Source of the DNA: an uncultured Clostridia bacterium
GTDB lineage: Bacteria > Bacillota > Clostridia > TANB77 > CAG-508
Reading direction: 5' to 3'
NCBI GenBank assembly: GCA_934167095.1
Contig: CAKPKE010000002.1
Coordinates: 62,001-126,000, forward strand
DNA length: 64,000 nt
Part shown: one piece after another, positions 43,808 through 53,189 of the stretch
Layout: each line of letters opens with the position of its first letter
How positions within the stretch are numbered: position 1 is the stretch's first letter
Translations under genes and position numbers: made by a program
The notes under the pieces: model-generated
What the model saw: the letters and a program-made list of their open reading frames with translations, nothing else
What the model was told of the DNA's origin: nothing
The model's database searches: none

Positions 43808-44215
43808 ATGAATGTATTGTTGTTTTTAGTTTTTCCAATAGCTACCATAATATTTTCAATAGCATTGCAAAAAATACTAAAATGTCCTATTTTAGTAGCA
43901 GGCATTGTATTTGCAATCTTTTTAATACTAGCTTTTACAGTCTATTCTACAGATTTTTTAATATATGTAATATTATATACAATCATTTCTTACATAACTG
44001 CATATTTAACAAATTTATTTTGCAATTTTGGAAGAAATGGACTTCAAAATTTGAGTGTAAGAAATATAAGTTCTCAAACTTTAAATTGTATACAGTCGAA
44101 TTGTGATAGAATAAATGCTAATACTTTATCTGCAGATAGACTAATTCAAAACAGTGATGAAAATAATGGATGCTGTTGTAATAGAAGTTATAGAATAAAC
44201 AATAGAAGATATTAA
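43808..44215 (+). CDS. Small membrane protein, DUF2651-like
   Basis: A 135-residue protein with three to four helices in the first 80 residues (FLVFPIATIIFSIALQKIL, ILVAGIVFAIFLILAF, FLIYVILYTIISYITAYL). A polar Asn/Cys-rich tail ends in NGCCCNRSYRINNRRY. The helix part resembles DUF2651 (YbeF-like) proteins of Bacillus and clostridia; I am moderately sure of that link. Function unknown. Ribosome-binding site agaaagg at 9-10 bases. A terminator follows. Confidence 0.7.
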   Translation: MNVLLFLVFPIATIIFSIALQKILKCPILVAGIVFAIFLILAFTVYSTDFLIYVILYTIISYITAYLTNLFCNFGRNGLQNLSVRNISSQTLNCIQSNCDRINANTLSADRLIQNSDENNGCCCNRSYRINNRRY

Positions 44216-44217
44216 AA

Positions 44218-44245
44218 AATATGCTTGAAATATAGCATATTTTTC
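44218..44245 (+). terminator. Terminator before the Tad-like operon
   Basis: Perfect 8-bp stem aatatgct/agcatatt (44218-44225 with 44234-44241) with T-run. Confidence 0.75.
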
Positions 44246-44303
44246 TGTTTGTTACAAAAAAATTACAATAAAATTAATATTAAATTACATGTATAAAATA
44301 GCG

Positions 44304-44332
44304 TTGTGTTTAGACGAATTTTGTTGTAAAAT
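44304..44332 (+). promoter_or_regulatory. Candidate promoter of the Tad-like operon
   Basis: TTGTGT (44304-44309), 17-base spacer, TAAAAT (44327-44332). Confidence 0.45.
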
Positions 44333-44350
44333 ATTAAATATAAGTATTAT

Positions 44351-44363
44351 GTCACAAAGTGAC
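44351..44363 (+). promoter_or_regulatory. GTCAC-aaa-GTGAC dyad in the Tad-like operon leader
   Basis: Perfect 5-bp dyad between promoter and the ggagg site (44371). It may be an operator or a small leader hairpin. Confidence 0.4.
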
Positions 44364-44384
44364 TTTTGTAGGAGGAATAAAACA

Positions 44385-45293
44385 ATGGCAAAAAATCCAA
44401 TGCAGAAAAAGACTAGAAATTCATTTATATTTGGAGCTTTAATGATGTTTGTAATTATGGGACTAGTTTCAGCAGTACTAGCATATATGTTAATTCAATT
44501 AAAAAGTGCAGAAAATAACAGAGTTGCAAAACAAAAAAGTGTATTTGTGATGACTTCATCAGTAGCATCAGGAAATGCAGTAGATTCTTCAATGTTAAAA
44601 CAAACAAAAGTAGATTCTTCTGTAGCACCTTCAGATGCTGTAACACTTGGTGATTTAACAGAAAATACTATTGCAAAAATAGATTTAACAAAAGGCGTTA
44701 TTGTAACATCTGCAATGATTAGTGAAAAAGATAATGAAGTAAAAGACTCATTAAGAGTACAAGAATATAATATGATAAATATACCAAGCCAAATTGCAAC
44801 AGGAGATTTTATAGATATAAGATTAAGAATGCCTGATGGACATGATTATATTGTTGTATCAAAGAAAAAAGTAGAAATACCAACAATAAATGGAATTGAT
44901 TCATTAAATACAATATGGGTAAAATTAACAGAAGATGAAACAATTTTAATGAGTAATGCAATTGTAGAAGCTTACCAAATGGAAGGTGCACTACTATATA
45001 CAACAAAATATGTTGAACCAGGAATGCAACAAAATGCAACTACAACTTATGTACCAAGCGCAGAAGTACTTAATCTAATAACACAAAATCCAAATATTGA
45101 GCAAGAAGCAAAACAAGCAATTTATAGTAGATATAATAGCGATGCTGCAGGAATAAGAAATAATATAAATAGTGAATTAAATTCAGTTGACTCAGATACT
45201 AGAAAGTCAAATACAACTTCAGGAGTATCAACAGAAACACAAACAACAAAAGAACAAAGACAATCATATCTAGATGCATTAGCAGGATATTAA
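44385..45293 (+). CDS. CpaB-like SAF-domain pilus assembly protein
   Basis: A 302-residue protein with a signal anchor (about 12-35, SFIFGALMMFVIMGLVSAVLAYML) and an extracellular SAF-like domain. SAF features: QKSVFVMTSSVASGNAVDSSMLK, GVIVTSAMIS and VQEYNMINIPSQIATGDFIDIRL. This is the layout of CpaB/RcpC in Flp/Tad pilus loci. A Ser/Thr-rich C-terminal tail follows. The start at 44385 has aggagg 9 bases upstream; an in-frame ATG at 44289 has none. It heads an operon with ATPases, a platform protein and pilin-like proteins. Confidence 0.85.
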   Translation: MAKNPMQKKTRNSFIFGALMMFVIMGLVSAVLAYMLIQLKSAENNRVAKQKSVFVMTSSVASGNAVDSSMLKQTKVDSSVAPSDAVTLGDLTENTIAKIDLTKGVIVTSAMISEKDNEVKDSLRVQEYNMINIPSQIATGDFIDIRLRMPDGHDYIVVSKKKVEIPTINGIDSLNTIWVKLTEDETILMSNAIVEAYQMEGALLYTTKYVEPGMQQNATTTYVPSAEVLNLITQNPNIEQEAKQAIYSRYNSDAAGIRNNINSELNSVDSDTRKSNTTSGVSTETQTTKEQRQSYLDALAGY

Positions 45294-45316
45294 AATTAAG
45301 AAAGAGGAAAATATAT

Positions 45317-46012
45317 ATGACAAAAATAGGTTTTGTAGGAGCAAGTGACAAATCTGATTTAATAATATATGTGTCAAGAATTCTAGTTGAACTAGGAAAA
45401 AGAGTACTAATAATAGATTCAACAATAAACCAAAAAACAAAATATATAGTACCAACAATAAGTCCAACAACATCTTATGTTACAGAATATGAAGGAATAG
45501 ATATATCAGTAGGGTTCAGAAACTATAGTGATATAAAGTCATATTTAGGAATGCCAGAATCAGCAGTGTTTTCTTATGATTATATATTTATAGATTTAGA
45601 TGATCCAAGCTTAATTGAAGTATTTGATTTATATACAGCTTCAAAAAATTATTTTGTAACATCTCCAGACCTATTTGATTTAAAAAAAGGATTAGAGATA
45701 TTAAGCGGAATAAGAATTCCGCTTAATCTTAGAAAAATATGGTTTTCAAATAGTATGCTTGAAGAAGAGGATGATTACTTAGATTACTTATCTTTAGGAT
45801 ATAAAATAAATTGGGATAATGAAAAATTATATTTCCCAATGCAATCTGATGATAGAGATATAATTATTGAAAATCAGAGAACTTCAAAAATAAAATTTAA
45901 AGGACTAAGTAATGAATATAAAGATGCTTTAATGACATTAACAAATGACATTAGTGGAGAAAATATAGGACAAATAAAAAGAGCATTTAGAACACTAGAA
46001 AAAAATGTATAA
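45317..46012 (+). CDS. Degenerate CpaE/TadZ-like ATPase, copy 1
   Basis: A 231-residue protein with a MinD/ParA-like alpha/beta layout: TKIGFVGASDKSDLIIYVSRI takes the position of the P-loop strand, then RVLIIDSTINQKTKYIV and DYIFIDLDDPSLIEV (Walker B-like). The P-loop Lys-Gly-Gly-x-Gly-Lys consensus is absent (GASDKSD), so it may bind nucleotide weakly or not at all. CpaE/TadZ proteins localise Tad machines and are often degenerate. It is followed 15 bases later by a second, similar gene. Confidence 0.7.
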   Translation: MTKIGFVGASDKSDLIIYVSRILVELGKRVLIIDSTINQKTKYIVPTISPTTSYVTEYEGIDISVGFRNYSDIKSYLGMPESAVFSYDYIFIDLDDPSLIEVFDLYTASKNYFVTSPDLFDLKKGLEILSGIRIPLNLRKIWFSNSMLEEEDDYLDYLSLGYKINWDNEKLYFPMQSDDRDIIIENQRTSKIKFKGLSNEYKDALMTLTNDISGENIGQIKRAFRTLEKNV

Positions 46013-46027
46013 AAGGAAGGTTAATTT

Positions 46028-46867
46028 ATGGCAATAGTATCATTTTGCGGTAGTGATGACAAAGAAACGGGTCAAACACTTGCATCTATAGCAGTTGCTA
46101 CAATGACAGCAATAGACCATAACTATAAAATATTGCATATTTCAACAGGTTTTAGAGATAAAACAGTAGAAAGCTGTTTTTGGAATTCAAATAAAAGAGA
46201 TGCTGTATCACAAATAGTTGGTGGAAGAGAAGTGGGAATAAACAGTGGAATGGAAGGATTAATAAAACTATTTCAAAGTAATAGAACTTCAAATAACATT
46301 ATTGCAGACTATGCAAAAGTGGTATTTAAAGATAGATTAGATATTCTTCCTGCACCAGCAGCAGATAACATTAATGATTATAATGCAATTGCAGAATATT
46401 TTTCCAATATAGCAGCCATAGCAAACAAAGATTATAATATGGTATTTATAGATATTGACAAAAAAATGAAACCTGAATTAAAGAGAAAAATTCTAGAAGT
46501 ATCAGATGTTATTGTATTAACAATAAAGCAAAGTGCTGATATGATAGAAAAAACAATACAAATTCGTAAGGAAAATGAAATCTTTAATAAGCCAAATGTA
46601 ATCATTATGATAGGAAAATGGGATAAATATTCAAAGTTCAATTTAGCAAATGTGACAAGAGAATTAAGAGAAAAAAGAAATGTATGTGCAATATCATATA
46701 ACACACTTTATTTTGATGCATCAACAGAAGGTAAAGTAGCAGATTTTTTCTTAAATAATAGAGTAATAACTGATAAATCGGACAGAAACTTTACTTTTAT
46801 GGATGAAACAAAAAAAACCTGTGATGCTATATTAAATAGAATTCAAGAAATGAAAATGAAGTTATAA
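46028..46867 (+). CDS. CpaE/TadZ-like ATPase, copy 2
   Basis: A 279-residue ParA/MinD-like protein. Its N-terminus, MAIVSFCGSDDKETGQTLAS, is in the place of the deviant Walker A but keeps GxxxxxTG rather than KGGxGKT. Later elements are YKILHISTGFRDKTVE, YNMVFIDIDKKMK (Walker B), VLTIKQSADMIEKTIQ and KPNVIIMIGKWDKYSKF. The MinD-type fold is clear. It probably positions or gates the Tad-like apparatus encoded around it. It is not closely similar to copy 1, so the two may form a heteromer. Confidence 0.75.
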   Translation: MAIVSFCGSDDKETGQTLASIAVATMTAIDHNYKILHISTGFRDKTVESCFWNSNKRDAVSQIVGGREVGINSGMEGLIKLFQSNRTSNNIIADYAKVVFKDRLDILPAPAADNINDYNAIAEYFSNIAAIANKDYNMVFIDIDKKMKPELKRKILEVSDVIVLTIKQSADMIEKTIQIRKENEIFNKPNVIIMIGKWDKYSKFNLANVTRELREKRNVCAISYNTLYFDASTEGKVADFFLNNRVITDKSDRNFTFMDETKKTCDAILNRIQEMKMKL

Positions 46868-46891
46868 AATTCTTCAGGAAAGGAGAAAAAA

Positions 46892-48805
46892 GTGACACTT
46901 ATAAATTTAATTCTAATAATAGTAGTTATTGGTGTAGCTGTATATATGACAAGAAGCTTTATTAAAAAAAGAAAAGCAGAAGAAAGTGATGAACAATTAA
47001 AAGTTGATGATAGTACATATACACTAGACAAAATGAAGGAATTTGTCAAAAAAAGACTTGATGAAATTACAAAAATAAACTTATATGATATAGGTCTTTC
47101 AGAAGAAGAATTAAAAAGAAGAAAAAACAAAAAATATGAGCTTAAAAAAGCTTTAAAAGGTTGTACCTATGGAGATGTAAACGACAAAAAATATGTAAAA
47201 GAGCTTATATATGATTTACTTGTAAATGAATATGGTGTTGATGAAATAAACGTATCAAAAGCAATTCCATTTGATATACCATCACTTTTGTCAGCACAAG
47301 ATAAGTTTGATGTTATACTTTATATGTATAAACAAGAATTTAATTATGAAGCATTAAGTGAAATTATAAAAAAATATAAGCTTGACGATATGAAATATGT
47401 ATCAGGTGATTCTAAACCAGCTTATGTTATAACTTCGGACGAAATTGATGAAATATATGAAAAAGAAAATTTTGCGTTAACATTCCAAGATAAACTAAAT
47501 GTAGTTGTTCAAAGGTTATATCAACAATATAAAGGATATAGCTCAATTGATGAAATTCGTGATATGAACATAGATGGTGTTTCTGGTGGTGTTTCAGGTC
47601 TTCCAGAAAGCTTCTTAAGTCAAGTAGCACAGGCTGATGGAGATTATTTAGCACAAATGCAAGATAATAAAATTCCAAGAGCTTGTGATAGTATTTGGAT
47701 AATGTTCCATGGTAAATCAATTCGTTTGGCATTTTTATCATTTGGTTCAGAAGCAGAATTAAAAAGAGTTTGCCAAAACATTTACAAATTTAATAACCCA
47801 GGACAATTATCTGATACAAATGGTTACAAGATAAACGAAATGAAAGATGGTTCTCGTGTCGTTGTTGTAAGACCAAGTATGTCTGAAACATGGGCATTCT
47901 TTGTAAGAAAGTTTGATGTAAAGAGAGCTTCACTTGAACAAATAGTACTTTTCCCAGGAAAAGAAGAAACAATAGATTTATTAAAATATTTAGTAAAAGG
48001 AGCAAGAATCATTTCACTTACTGGTGAGCAGGGTTGTGGTAAAACAACAATGCTTATGGCCATGATAGAAAACATATACGAAACAATGAACCTTCGTATC
48101 ACTGAAACTGCATTCGAGCTTCACTTAAGAAAAATATATCCAACAAGAAATATTCTTTCAATGAGAGAAACAGAAACAATTTCTGGACAGGACTGTTTGG
48201 ATGTTCAGAAAAAAACTGATGGTTCTGTTAACATCATCGGTGAGGTTGCAACTGACCCCGTAGCATCTTGGATGATTCAATCAGCACAGGTTGCATCTAA
48301 ATTTACATTATTTACTCACCACGCTAAAACGTTCCCAGACTTGGTTACAGCACTTCGTAATTCAATGTTAAGAGCTGGTGTTTTCAAAGATGAGCGTACA
48401 GCAGAAGAGCAAGTTGTATCAGTTTTAAACTTTGATATACACTTAGTAAAAGACTTTAGAGGAAGAAGATACATAGAAAGAATAACAGAATGTATACCAG
48501 TACAAGAAAAAAATGAATACACAAATGATTATAGAAAAGCAAAAACATTAGAGGGTAAAGTAGAAAAATTCATGGATAATGCAACTGTTTACTTTACAAA
48601 ATCTACAAATAGAGAGTTATATAAATATAGAAATATACTAGAATATCATGATGGAGAATATGTTCTAACAAATCCAATATCTGATAATAATATAAAAGAA
48701 ATGTTAAATAACATGGATGATACTGATGCTGAAGAATTCAAAAAATTTGTAAAAAGAAATTGGAATATAGATGCATACAGAGATTCAGATTTAATTAAAG
48801 ACTAA
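46892..48805 (+). CDS. CpaF/TadA-type secretion ATPase
   Basis: A 637-residue GSPII-E-family ATPase with an N-terminal membrane helix (LINLILIIVVIGVAVYM), unusual for TadA. The N-terminal domain (about 40-360) is followed by the motor with Walker A LTGEQGCGKTT (near 376), Asp box, Walker B VNIIGEVATDPVAS (usually GEVRGxEA) and His box FTLFTHHAKTFPD. It powers pilus or pseudopilus assembly. The start is GTG at 46892 after aaggag. It sits between the CpaE-like genes and the fused membrane platform. Confidence 0.9.
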   Translation: MTLINLILIIVVIGVAVYMTRSFIKKRKAEESDEQLKVDDSTYTLDKMKEFVKKRLDEITKINLYDIGLSEEELKRRKNKKYELKKALKGCTYGDVNDKKYVKELIYDLLVNEYGVDEINVSKAIPFDIPSLLSAQDKFDVILYMYKQEFNYEALSEIIKKYKLDDMKYVSGDSKPAYVITSDEIDEIYEKENFALTFQDKLNVVVQRLYQQYKGYSSIDEIRDMNIDGVSGGVSGLPESFLSQVAQADGDYLAQMQDNKIPRACDSIWIMFHGKSIRLAFLSFGSEAELKRVCQNIYKFNNPGQLSDTNGYKINEMKDGSRVVVVRPSMSETWAFFVRKFDVKRASLEQIVLFPGKEETIDLLKYLVKGARIISLTGEQGCGKTTMLMAMIENIYETMNLRITETAFELHLRKIYPTRNILSMRETETISGQDCLDVQKKTDGSVNIIGEVATDPVASWMIQSAQVASKFTLFTHHAKTFPDLVTALRNSMLRAGVFKDERTAEEQVVSVLNFDIHLVKDFRGRRYIERITECIPVQEKNEYTNDYRKAKTLEGKVEKFMDNATVYFTKSTNRELYKYRNILEYHDGEYVLTNPISDNNIKEMLNNMDDTDAEEFKKFVKRNWNIDAYRDSDLIKD

Positions 48806-48829
48806 ACGAGGAGGTGTGATTATATAGCA

Positions 48830-50905
48830 ATGGGCGATAACATGATGTTGTACATGATGATAGGCGTTGGAGTCCTATTTGCGGTAGTTGTAGTAGTTTA
48901 CTTAGTTTTAAGGAAAAAACAAAACACTTCTGAATACAAAGAATTAAGGCAATTACGTCAAGGAACAAAAGAAAACTCTTTTTCATCAGAACTATTATAT
49001 CAAAAATTATATAATTTCTATATAAAAACACCTTTTATAAAAAGGTACTTATTTAAAATAAGAAGAAGACTAGAAATTATAAATATTGATGATGAATACT
49101 TAACAAGAAAGCAAACATCATCAATATTAACAAAAGCCTTTATGGTAATAATTCCATTGACATTAGTAATTATTCTTATGACAAAAAGTAATATGTTACT
49201 TATGGCGATATTGCTATTATTTGAATTATTCATGGTGGACTCAATTGTAGATGGTATGGTTGATAAAATGGATAATAAATTACTTCTTCAACAAATAGAT
49301 TTCTTCGCAGAAATAAGACATGCTTATCATGAGTTTAATATGGTTGAAGAAGCTATATATCAGGTAGCTCAAGGTGATAGTGCTCCTGAAATGGCAAGAC
49401 AAGCTGAAAAAATTTATGAAATACTAATTTCAAATGATCCAGAAGACGAACTTGAAAAATATTATGATATAGCTCCAAACAGTTATTTAAAAGAATTTGC
49501 AGGAATTTCATATTTAACAAAAGAGTTTGGAGATAGGACAATTGATAAAACATCATTGTATTTGAAAAACTTAAACAACATAAGTCAAGAAATGCAACTA
49601 GAAATATTAAAAAGAGATAAATTAGACTATGTATTCCAAAGTTTATCAGTAATTGCAATAGTACCACTTTTAGCATTAGAACCAATTAAAAATTGGGCAG
49701 TATCAGACTTCTCATTTACATCAAGCTTTTATAATGGAAGCAAAGGTATGATTGTTCAATTGTTAATAGTTGTACTTACATTCTTATGTTACATATTAAC
49801 AAGAAAATTAAAGGATAATGGTTCAACAGTAATTCAAATTGCACCAACAAATCCTTGGATGGAAAAAGTATATAAAATTCCATTTATAAAGAAAATTGTT
49901 GATTTATTTATACCAAATGAAGGAACTAAAGATAGAAGAAAGCTAAACAATTTATTAAAAGATTCAGCTTCAAAAGATAAAGTCCATTGGGTATATGTTA
50001 AAAAATTAACTTTAGCATTATTTGCTTTTATTGGTTCACTTGTAATAATCTGGCAATTACATGTAATAGAAACAAATTACATTTATACAGAGCCAACATC
50101 TACTTATGATATAGTTGGGCAGATGTCTGATAAAGATTTAAAAACAGCTAAGCAATTAACTGAAAGCGATAATCATTTTATAGATATGTTTAAAGGAAAA
50201 ACAGACACAACACAAGAAGATGTTGAAAAGGCAATGAAGAAAAGCAAGGACTACAAAGATAGTGATGACAGCGAGATAAAAACGGCTGCAACAAGAGTAC
50301 TACAAAAAATAAGAAAAATAAATAGCCAAACTCTTCAATGGTATGAATTACTTATATCAATAGCAATATGTCTGGCTTCATATAAATTACCAAATGCATT
50401 GTTACTATTCCAAGCAAAAATGAGAAAAATTGAAATGGAAGATGAGGTTATGCAATTCCAAACAATTATATTAATGCTTATGAGAATAGAAAGAGTAAAT
50501 GTTGAAATGATATTAGAGTGGCTAGAAAGATATTCAAATATATTTAAAGAGCCAATATCTAAATGTGTAAACAATTATGAAAGTGGTGCGTGGGAAGCAT
50601 TAGAGGCAATGAAAGAGGAGGTAAATTACAAGGACTTTATTAGAATTGTAGAAAGCCTTCAAGCAGCAGTTGAAAAAATACCAATTGCAGAAGCTTTTGA
50701 TGAATTGGATTCAGAACGTGAATACTATCAAGCAAAAAGAGCTGAATCAAACGAAAGACTAATTGCAAGAAAAGGAAGAATAGGAAAATTAATAGGATTT
50801 GCACCAATGGTTTGCATGTTTGTAGGATACCTAATTGTACCATTAGTATTTATAGGATTAACAAGTATGACATCATCATTTGATACTATGCAATCAATGA
50901 AGTAG
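48830..50905 (+). CDS. Fused TadB/TadC-like membrane platform protein
   Basis: A 691-residue membrane protein with helices near 5-25, 95-140, 275-325, 390-415, 505-525 and 650-675. Two T2SF-like helical bundles are visible: the first with QIDFFAEIRHAYHEFNMVEEAI, the second with MQFQTIILMLMRIERVNVEM and VESLQAAVEKIPIAEAFDEL. Normal Tad systems encode TadB and TadC separately with one T2SF domain each; here both seem to be in one polypeptide. It is the inner-membrane platform for the ATPase. The ggaggtg site is 15 bases from this ATG; ATGs at 48842 or 48845 are alternatives. Confidence 0.8.
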   Translation: MGDNMMLYMMIGVGVLFAVVVVVYLVLRKKQNTSEYKELRQLRQGTKENSFSSELLYQKLYNFYIKTPFIKRYLFKIRRRLEIINIDDEYLTRKQTSSILTKAFMVIIPLTLVIILMTKSNMLLMAILLLFELFMVDSIVDGMVDKMDNKLLLQQIDFFAEIRHAYHEFNMVEEAIYQVAQGDSAPEMARQAEKIYEILISNDPEDELEKYYDIAPNSYLKEFAGISYLTKEFGDRTIDKTSLYLKNLNNISQEMQLEILKRDKLDYVFQSLSVIAIVPLLALEPIKNWAVSDFSFTSSFYNGSKGMIVQLLIVVLTFLCYILTRKLKDNGSTVIQIAPTNPWMEKVYKIPFIKKIVDLFIPNEGTKDRRKLNNLLKDSASKDKVHWVYVKKLTLALFAFIGSLVIIWQLHVIETNYIYTEPTSTYDIVGQMSDKDLKTAKQLTESDNHFIDMFKGKTDTTQEDVEKAMKKSKDYKDSDDSEIKTAATRVLQKIRKINSQTLQWYELLISIAICLASYKLPNALLLFQAKMRKIEMEDEVMQFQTIILMLMRIERVNVEMILEWLERYSNIFKEPISKCVNNYESGAWEALEAMKEEVNYKDFIRIVESLQAAVEKIPIAEAFDELDSEREYYQAKRAESNERLIARKGRIGKLIGFAPMVCMFVGYLIVPLVFIGLTSMTSSFDTMQSMK

Positions 50906-50917
50906 GAGGAAAATGAG

Positions 50918-51544
50918 ATGGAAAATGCAACAAAGGCGCTAGAAATAGCTGGTGGAGTATTATTTTCATTAATAATATTAGGAGCTTTAGTTATGGGATA
51001 TAATAAAATTGCAGAGCTAAAGCGAACTGAGTACAAAGCATCTGAAGAAGCACAATCTGCTAATTTTAACAAAGATTATGAAGCATACAATACATCAAGT
51101 GTTTATGGAAGTGAAATTTTTTCACTTGCAAATAAAGTGGCAGACTATAATAAAAGATATACTGAAGAAGATGGATATGTGCCAATAGTATTAAGTGTAA
51201 AATTAAAAAAAGATTATGACAGCTTTTTTCAAAAAAATATAACGTATGATGCAATAGAGTTAACTCAAAGACATGAACAACTAGCAAATAAAATAAAAAC
51301 AGAAGGTTCAAAAAAAATTACAACTTCTGCAGGTATTACAAAAACAGTTCAAGAATGGGCAAAAGTTTCAAATGTAACTTTAAGACAACATTTTGGAACA
51401 ACATCTAATGAATATACTGCGATAATATCATATAAACAATTAACAACAACTCAAAATGATATTGCAAGAACAACTTTTAAATGTATTAGTTTTGAAAATG
51501 ACTCAAATGGAAGAATCAAAAAAATGAGTTTTGAAGAAAATTAA
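50918..51544 (+). CDS. Pilin-like single-helix protein 1
   Basis: A 208-residue protein of unknown function starting MENATKALEIAGGVLFSLIILGAL, one N-terminal helix and an extracellular domain. After the helix it has NFNKDYEAY and a YGSEIFSLANKVADYN segment that recurs, in varied form, in the next proteins. No prepilin peptidase site (G|F/IxxxE) is seen. The N-terminus resembles the mature end of Flp pilins more than an uncleaved prepilin. Ribosome-binding site aggagg; 12 bases after the platform gene. Confidence 0.75.
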   Translation: MENATKALEIAGGVLFSLIILGALVMGYNKIAELKRTEYKASEEAQSANFNKDYEAYNTSSVYGSEIFSLANKVADYNKRYTEEDGYVPIVLSVKLKKDYDSFFQKNITYDAIELTQRHEQLANKIKTEGSKKITTSAGITKTVQEWAKVSNVTLRQHFGTTSNEYTAIISYKQLTTTQNDIARTTFKCISFENDSNGRIKKMSFEEN

Positions 51545-51565
51545 AAGAAAGGGGGTATGCTCTAA

Positions 51566-52096
51566 ATGGAAAATGCAAGCAATGCGTTACTAATGGTGGC
51601 AGCTGTACTAATAGGAGTAATGATTATTTCTATTGGAGTATACCTGTTTTCAGTGTTTGGCGACTCAACAAGTGCTATTGAAAAACAAATAGAACAATCA
51701 CAAATTGCAAAGTTTAATAGCCAATTTACAAAATTTGAAGGATTAGAAAATTGTACAATTTATGATGTTGTAACAACAATAAATTTAGCACAGTCAAATA
51801 ATAAAAATTATGATTATACATCAGCTGATATTTCTGCATATAATTCCGACTGGCAGACTAAAAATCAAATAATAAATGGACAAGCACCAAATTATATATA
51901 TGTAGGATTAAAAGGTGTGGATGGTTCAGATAACGGTTTAAAACAGGACATAACTAATAACACAGATTTGATAAAAAAATATTCAACAACTACTAGTGTA
52001 GACGGAGTAGTACCGGTATACTTTAAATGTGTAAATGTTTCTGTAAATAGCATAACAAAAAAAGTTCAAGGCATTATATTTCAAAGATTAAACTAA
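51566..52096 (+). CDS. Pilin-like single-helix protein 2
   Basis: A 176-residue member of the same family: MENASNALLMVAAVLIGVMI, one helix, then AKFNSQFTKFEG and TIYDVVTTINLAQSNN. The FN..F..(Y/F) motif and the following helix match protein 1. A strong aaaggggg site precedes it. It probably contributes to the same extracellular fibre or complex. Confidence 0.75.
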   Translation: MENASNALLMVAAVLIGVMIISIGVYLFSVFGDSTSAIEKQIEQSQIAKFNSQFTKFEGLENCTIYDVVTTINLAQSNNKNYDYTSADISAYNSDWQTKNQIINGQAPNYIYVGLKGVDGSDNGLKQDITNNTDLIKKYSTTTSVDGVVPVYFKCVNVSVNSITKKVQGIIFQRLN

Positions 52097-52137
52097 ATAG
52101 AAAATAGAAAAAAATAGAAAAAAATGAAAATAATGTG

Positions 52138-52166
52138 TTGCAAAATTATATTTGTAATGCTATAAT
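52138..52166 (+). promoter_or_regulatory. Internal promoter in the pilin-like cluster
   Basis: TTGCAA (52138-52143), 17-base spacer, TATAAT (52161-52166), upstream of the 52193 gene. Confidence 0.55.
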
Positions 52167-52192
52167 TTTGTATATTAGAGAAGGAAAACTAC

Positions 52193-52621
52193 ATGAAAAA
52201 AAGTCTAATAATTATAAGTATTATAGTATTATCAATTATTTCAATATTTGTATATAAATTTTATAATTATCAAGCTATGAAAAATGCAAGTATTAAAAAT
52301 AATAAAGTTTATGAGTCATTTTTTAATGAGCAAGTACTTGGAACAGATGTAATATCTTTAATAAATAAAGCTATTGATAATAATGACAAAAATGAAGTTA
52401 AAAAAGACTCAAATGGCAAATATATAGATAATGGCAAAAATTCAGTACAAATAGAAATTAAATTTTTAGAGCTTGACAAAACAATATCAATGGAAGCGAT
52501 AAATGGACAAGGTTATACACAATTTGTACATAACTTTGGAACATATAATTTTAAGTGTACAAAAATAGAATATCATAATAGTACAAAAAATGTAAAATAT
52601 ATGTACTTTGAACAAATCTAA
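52193..52621 (+). CDS. Pilin-like single-helix protein 3
   Basis: A 142-residue protein with a different N-terminus, MKKSLIIISIIVLSIISIFV, but the same following motif: YESFFNEQVLGTDVISLINKAIDNND. The rest (VQIEIKFLELDKTISMEAI; FKCTKIEYHN) is beta-rich. It has its own promoter in front. It could be a minor subunit or be anchored by the N-terminal helix. Confidence 0.7.
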   Translation: MKKSLIIISIIVLSIISIFVYKFYNYQAMKNASIKNNKVYESFFNEQVLGTDVISLINKAIDNNDKNEVKKDSNGKYIDNGKNSVQIEIKFLELDKTISMEAINGQGYTQFVHNFGTYNFKCTKIEYHNSTKNVKYMYFEQI

Positions 52622-52689
52622 TATGTTATTAATGTTTTAACTTTTAAGTTAAGTAAAAATTTTTTTATAAATCTAAGGAGGAAATAATT

Positions 52690-53166
52690 ATGGAAAATGC
52701 GAGCAAAGCATTAATTATAGCAGGTGCTATACTTTTATCAATTTTAATTATAGGATTAGGAATGACAATTTATCAAAAAGCATCAGGAGCAATGAGTGGA
52801 GCAGATTTAGGAGGACAACAAGTTCAAACATATAATGCAGAATTTTTACAATATACAGATACTCAAACAGGAGCAAATGCAAGAGCTTTACTTCAACTAA
52901 TTCAAAATCATAACAGATCAAATCAAGATGACCCATCAAAACAAATATCTTATGTGATAAATACAACAGCAGTAGCTAAAGCAACAGCAGTATCAACAGC
53001 AACAACAGGTGATGCTATAAAACCTTTTGAAGCACCAGAAGATGGAGCAGCAACAACAGGAGTATTAAATGATATAAAAGCAGGATATACTTACTATGTA
53101 TATTTCCAATATAGTAAAACTGGTTATATAACAAAATGTACTATAACAAGAGTAAAAGCTGAATAA
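52690..53166 (+). CDS. Pilin-like single-helix protein 4
   Basis: A 158-residue protein, MENASKALIIAGAILLSILI, then Gly-rich GAMSGADLGG, YNAEFLQYTDTQTGANARAL and a Thr/Ala-rich stretch (TTAVAKATAVSTATTGDA). The best ribosome-binding site of the cluster (taaggagg) suggests strong expression, so this may be the major subunit. Small size and Ala/Gly/Thr richness would suit a fibre-forming pilin. Confidence 0.75.
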   Translation: MENASKALIIAGAILLSILIIGLGMTIYQKASGAMSGADLGGQQVQTYNAEFLQYTDTQTGANARALLQLIQNHNRSNQDDPSKQISYVINTTAVAKATAVSTATTGDAIKPFEAPEDGAATTGVLNDIKAGYTYYVYFQYSKTGYITKCTITRVKAE

Positions 53167-53189
53167 AAAATAGATAGGATATAAAGACT

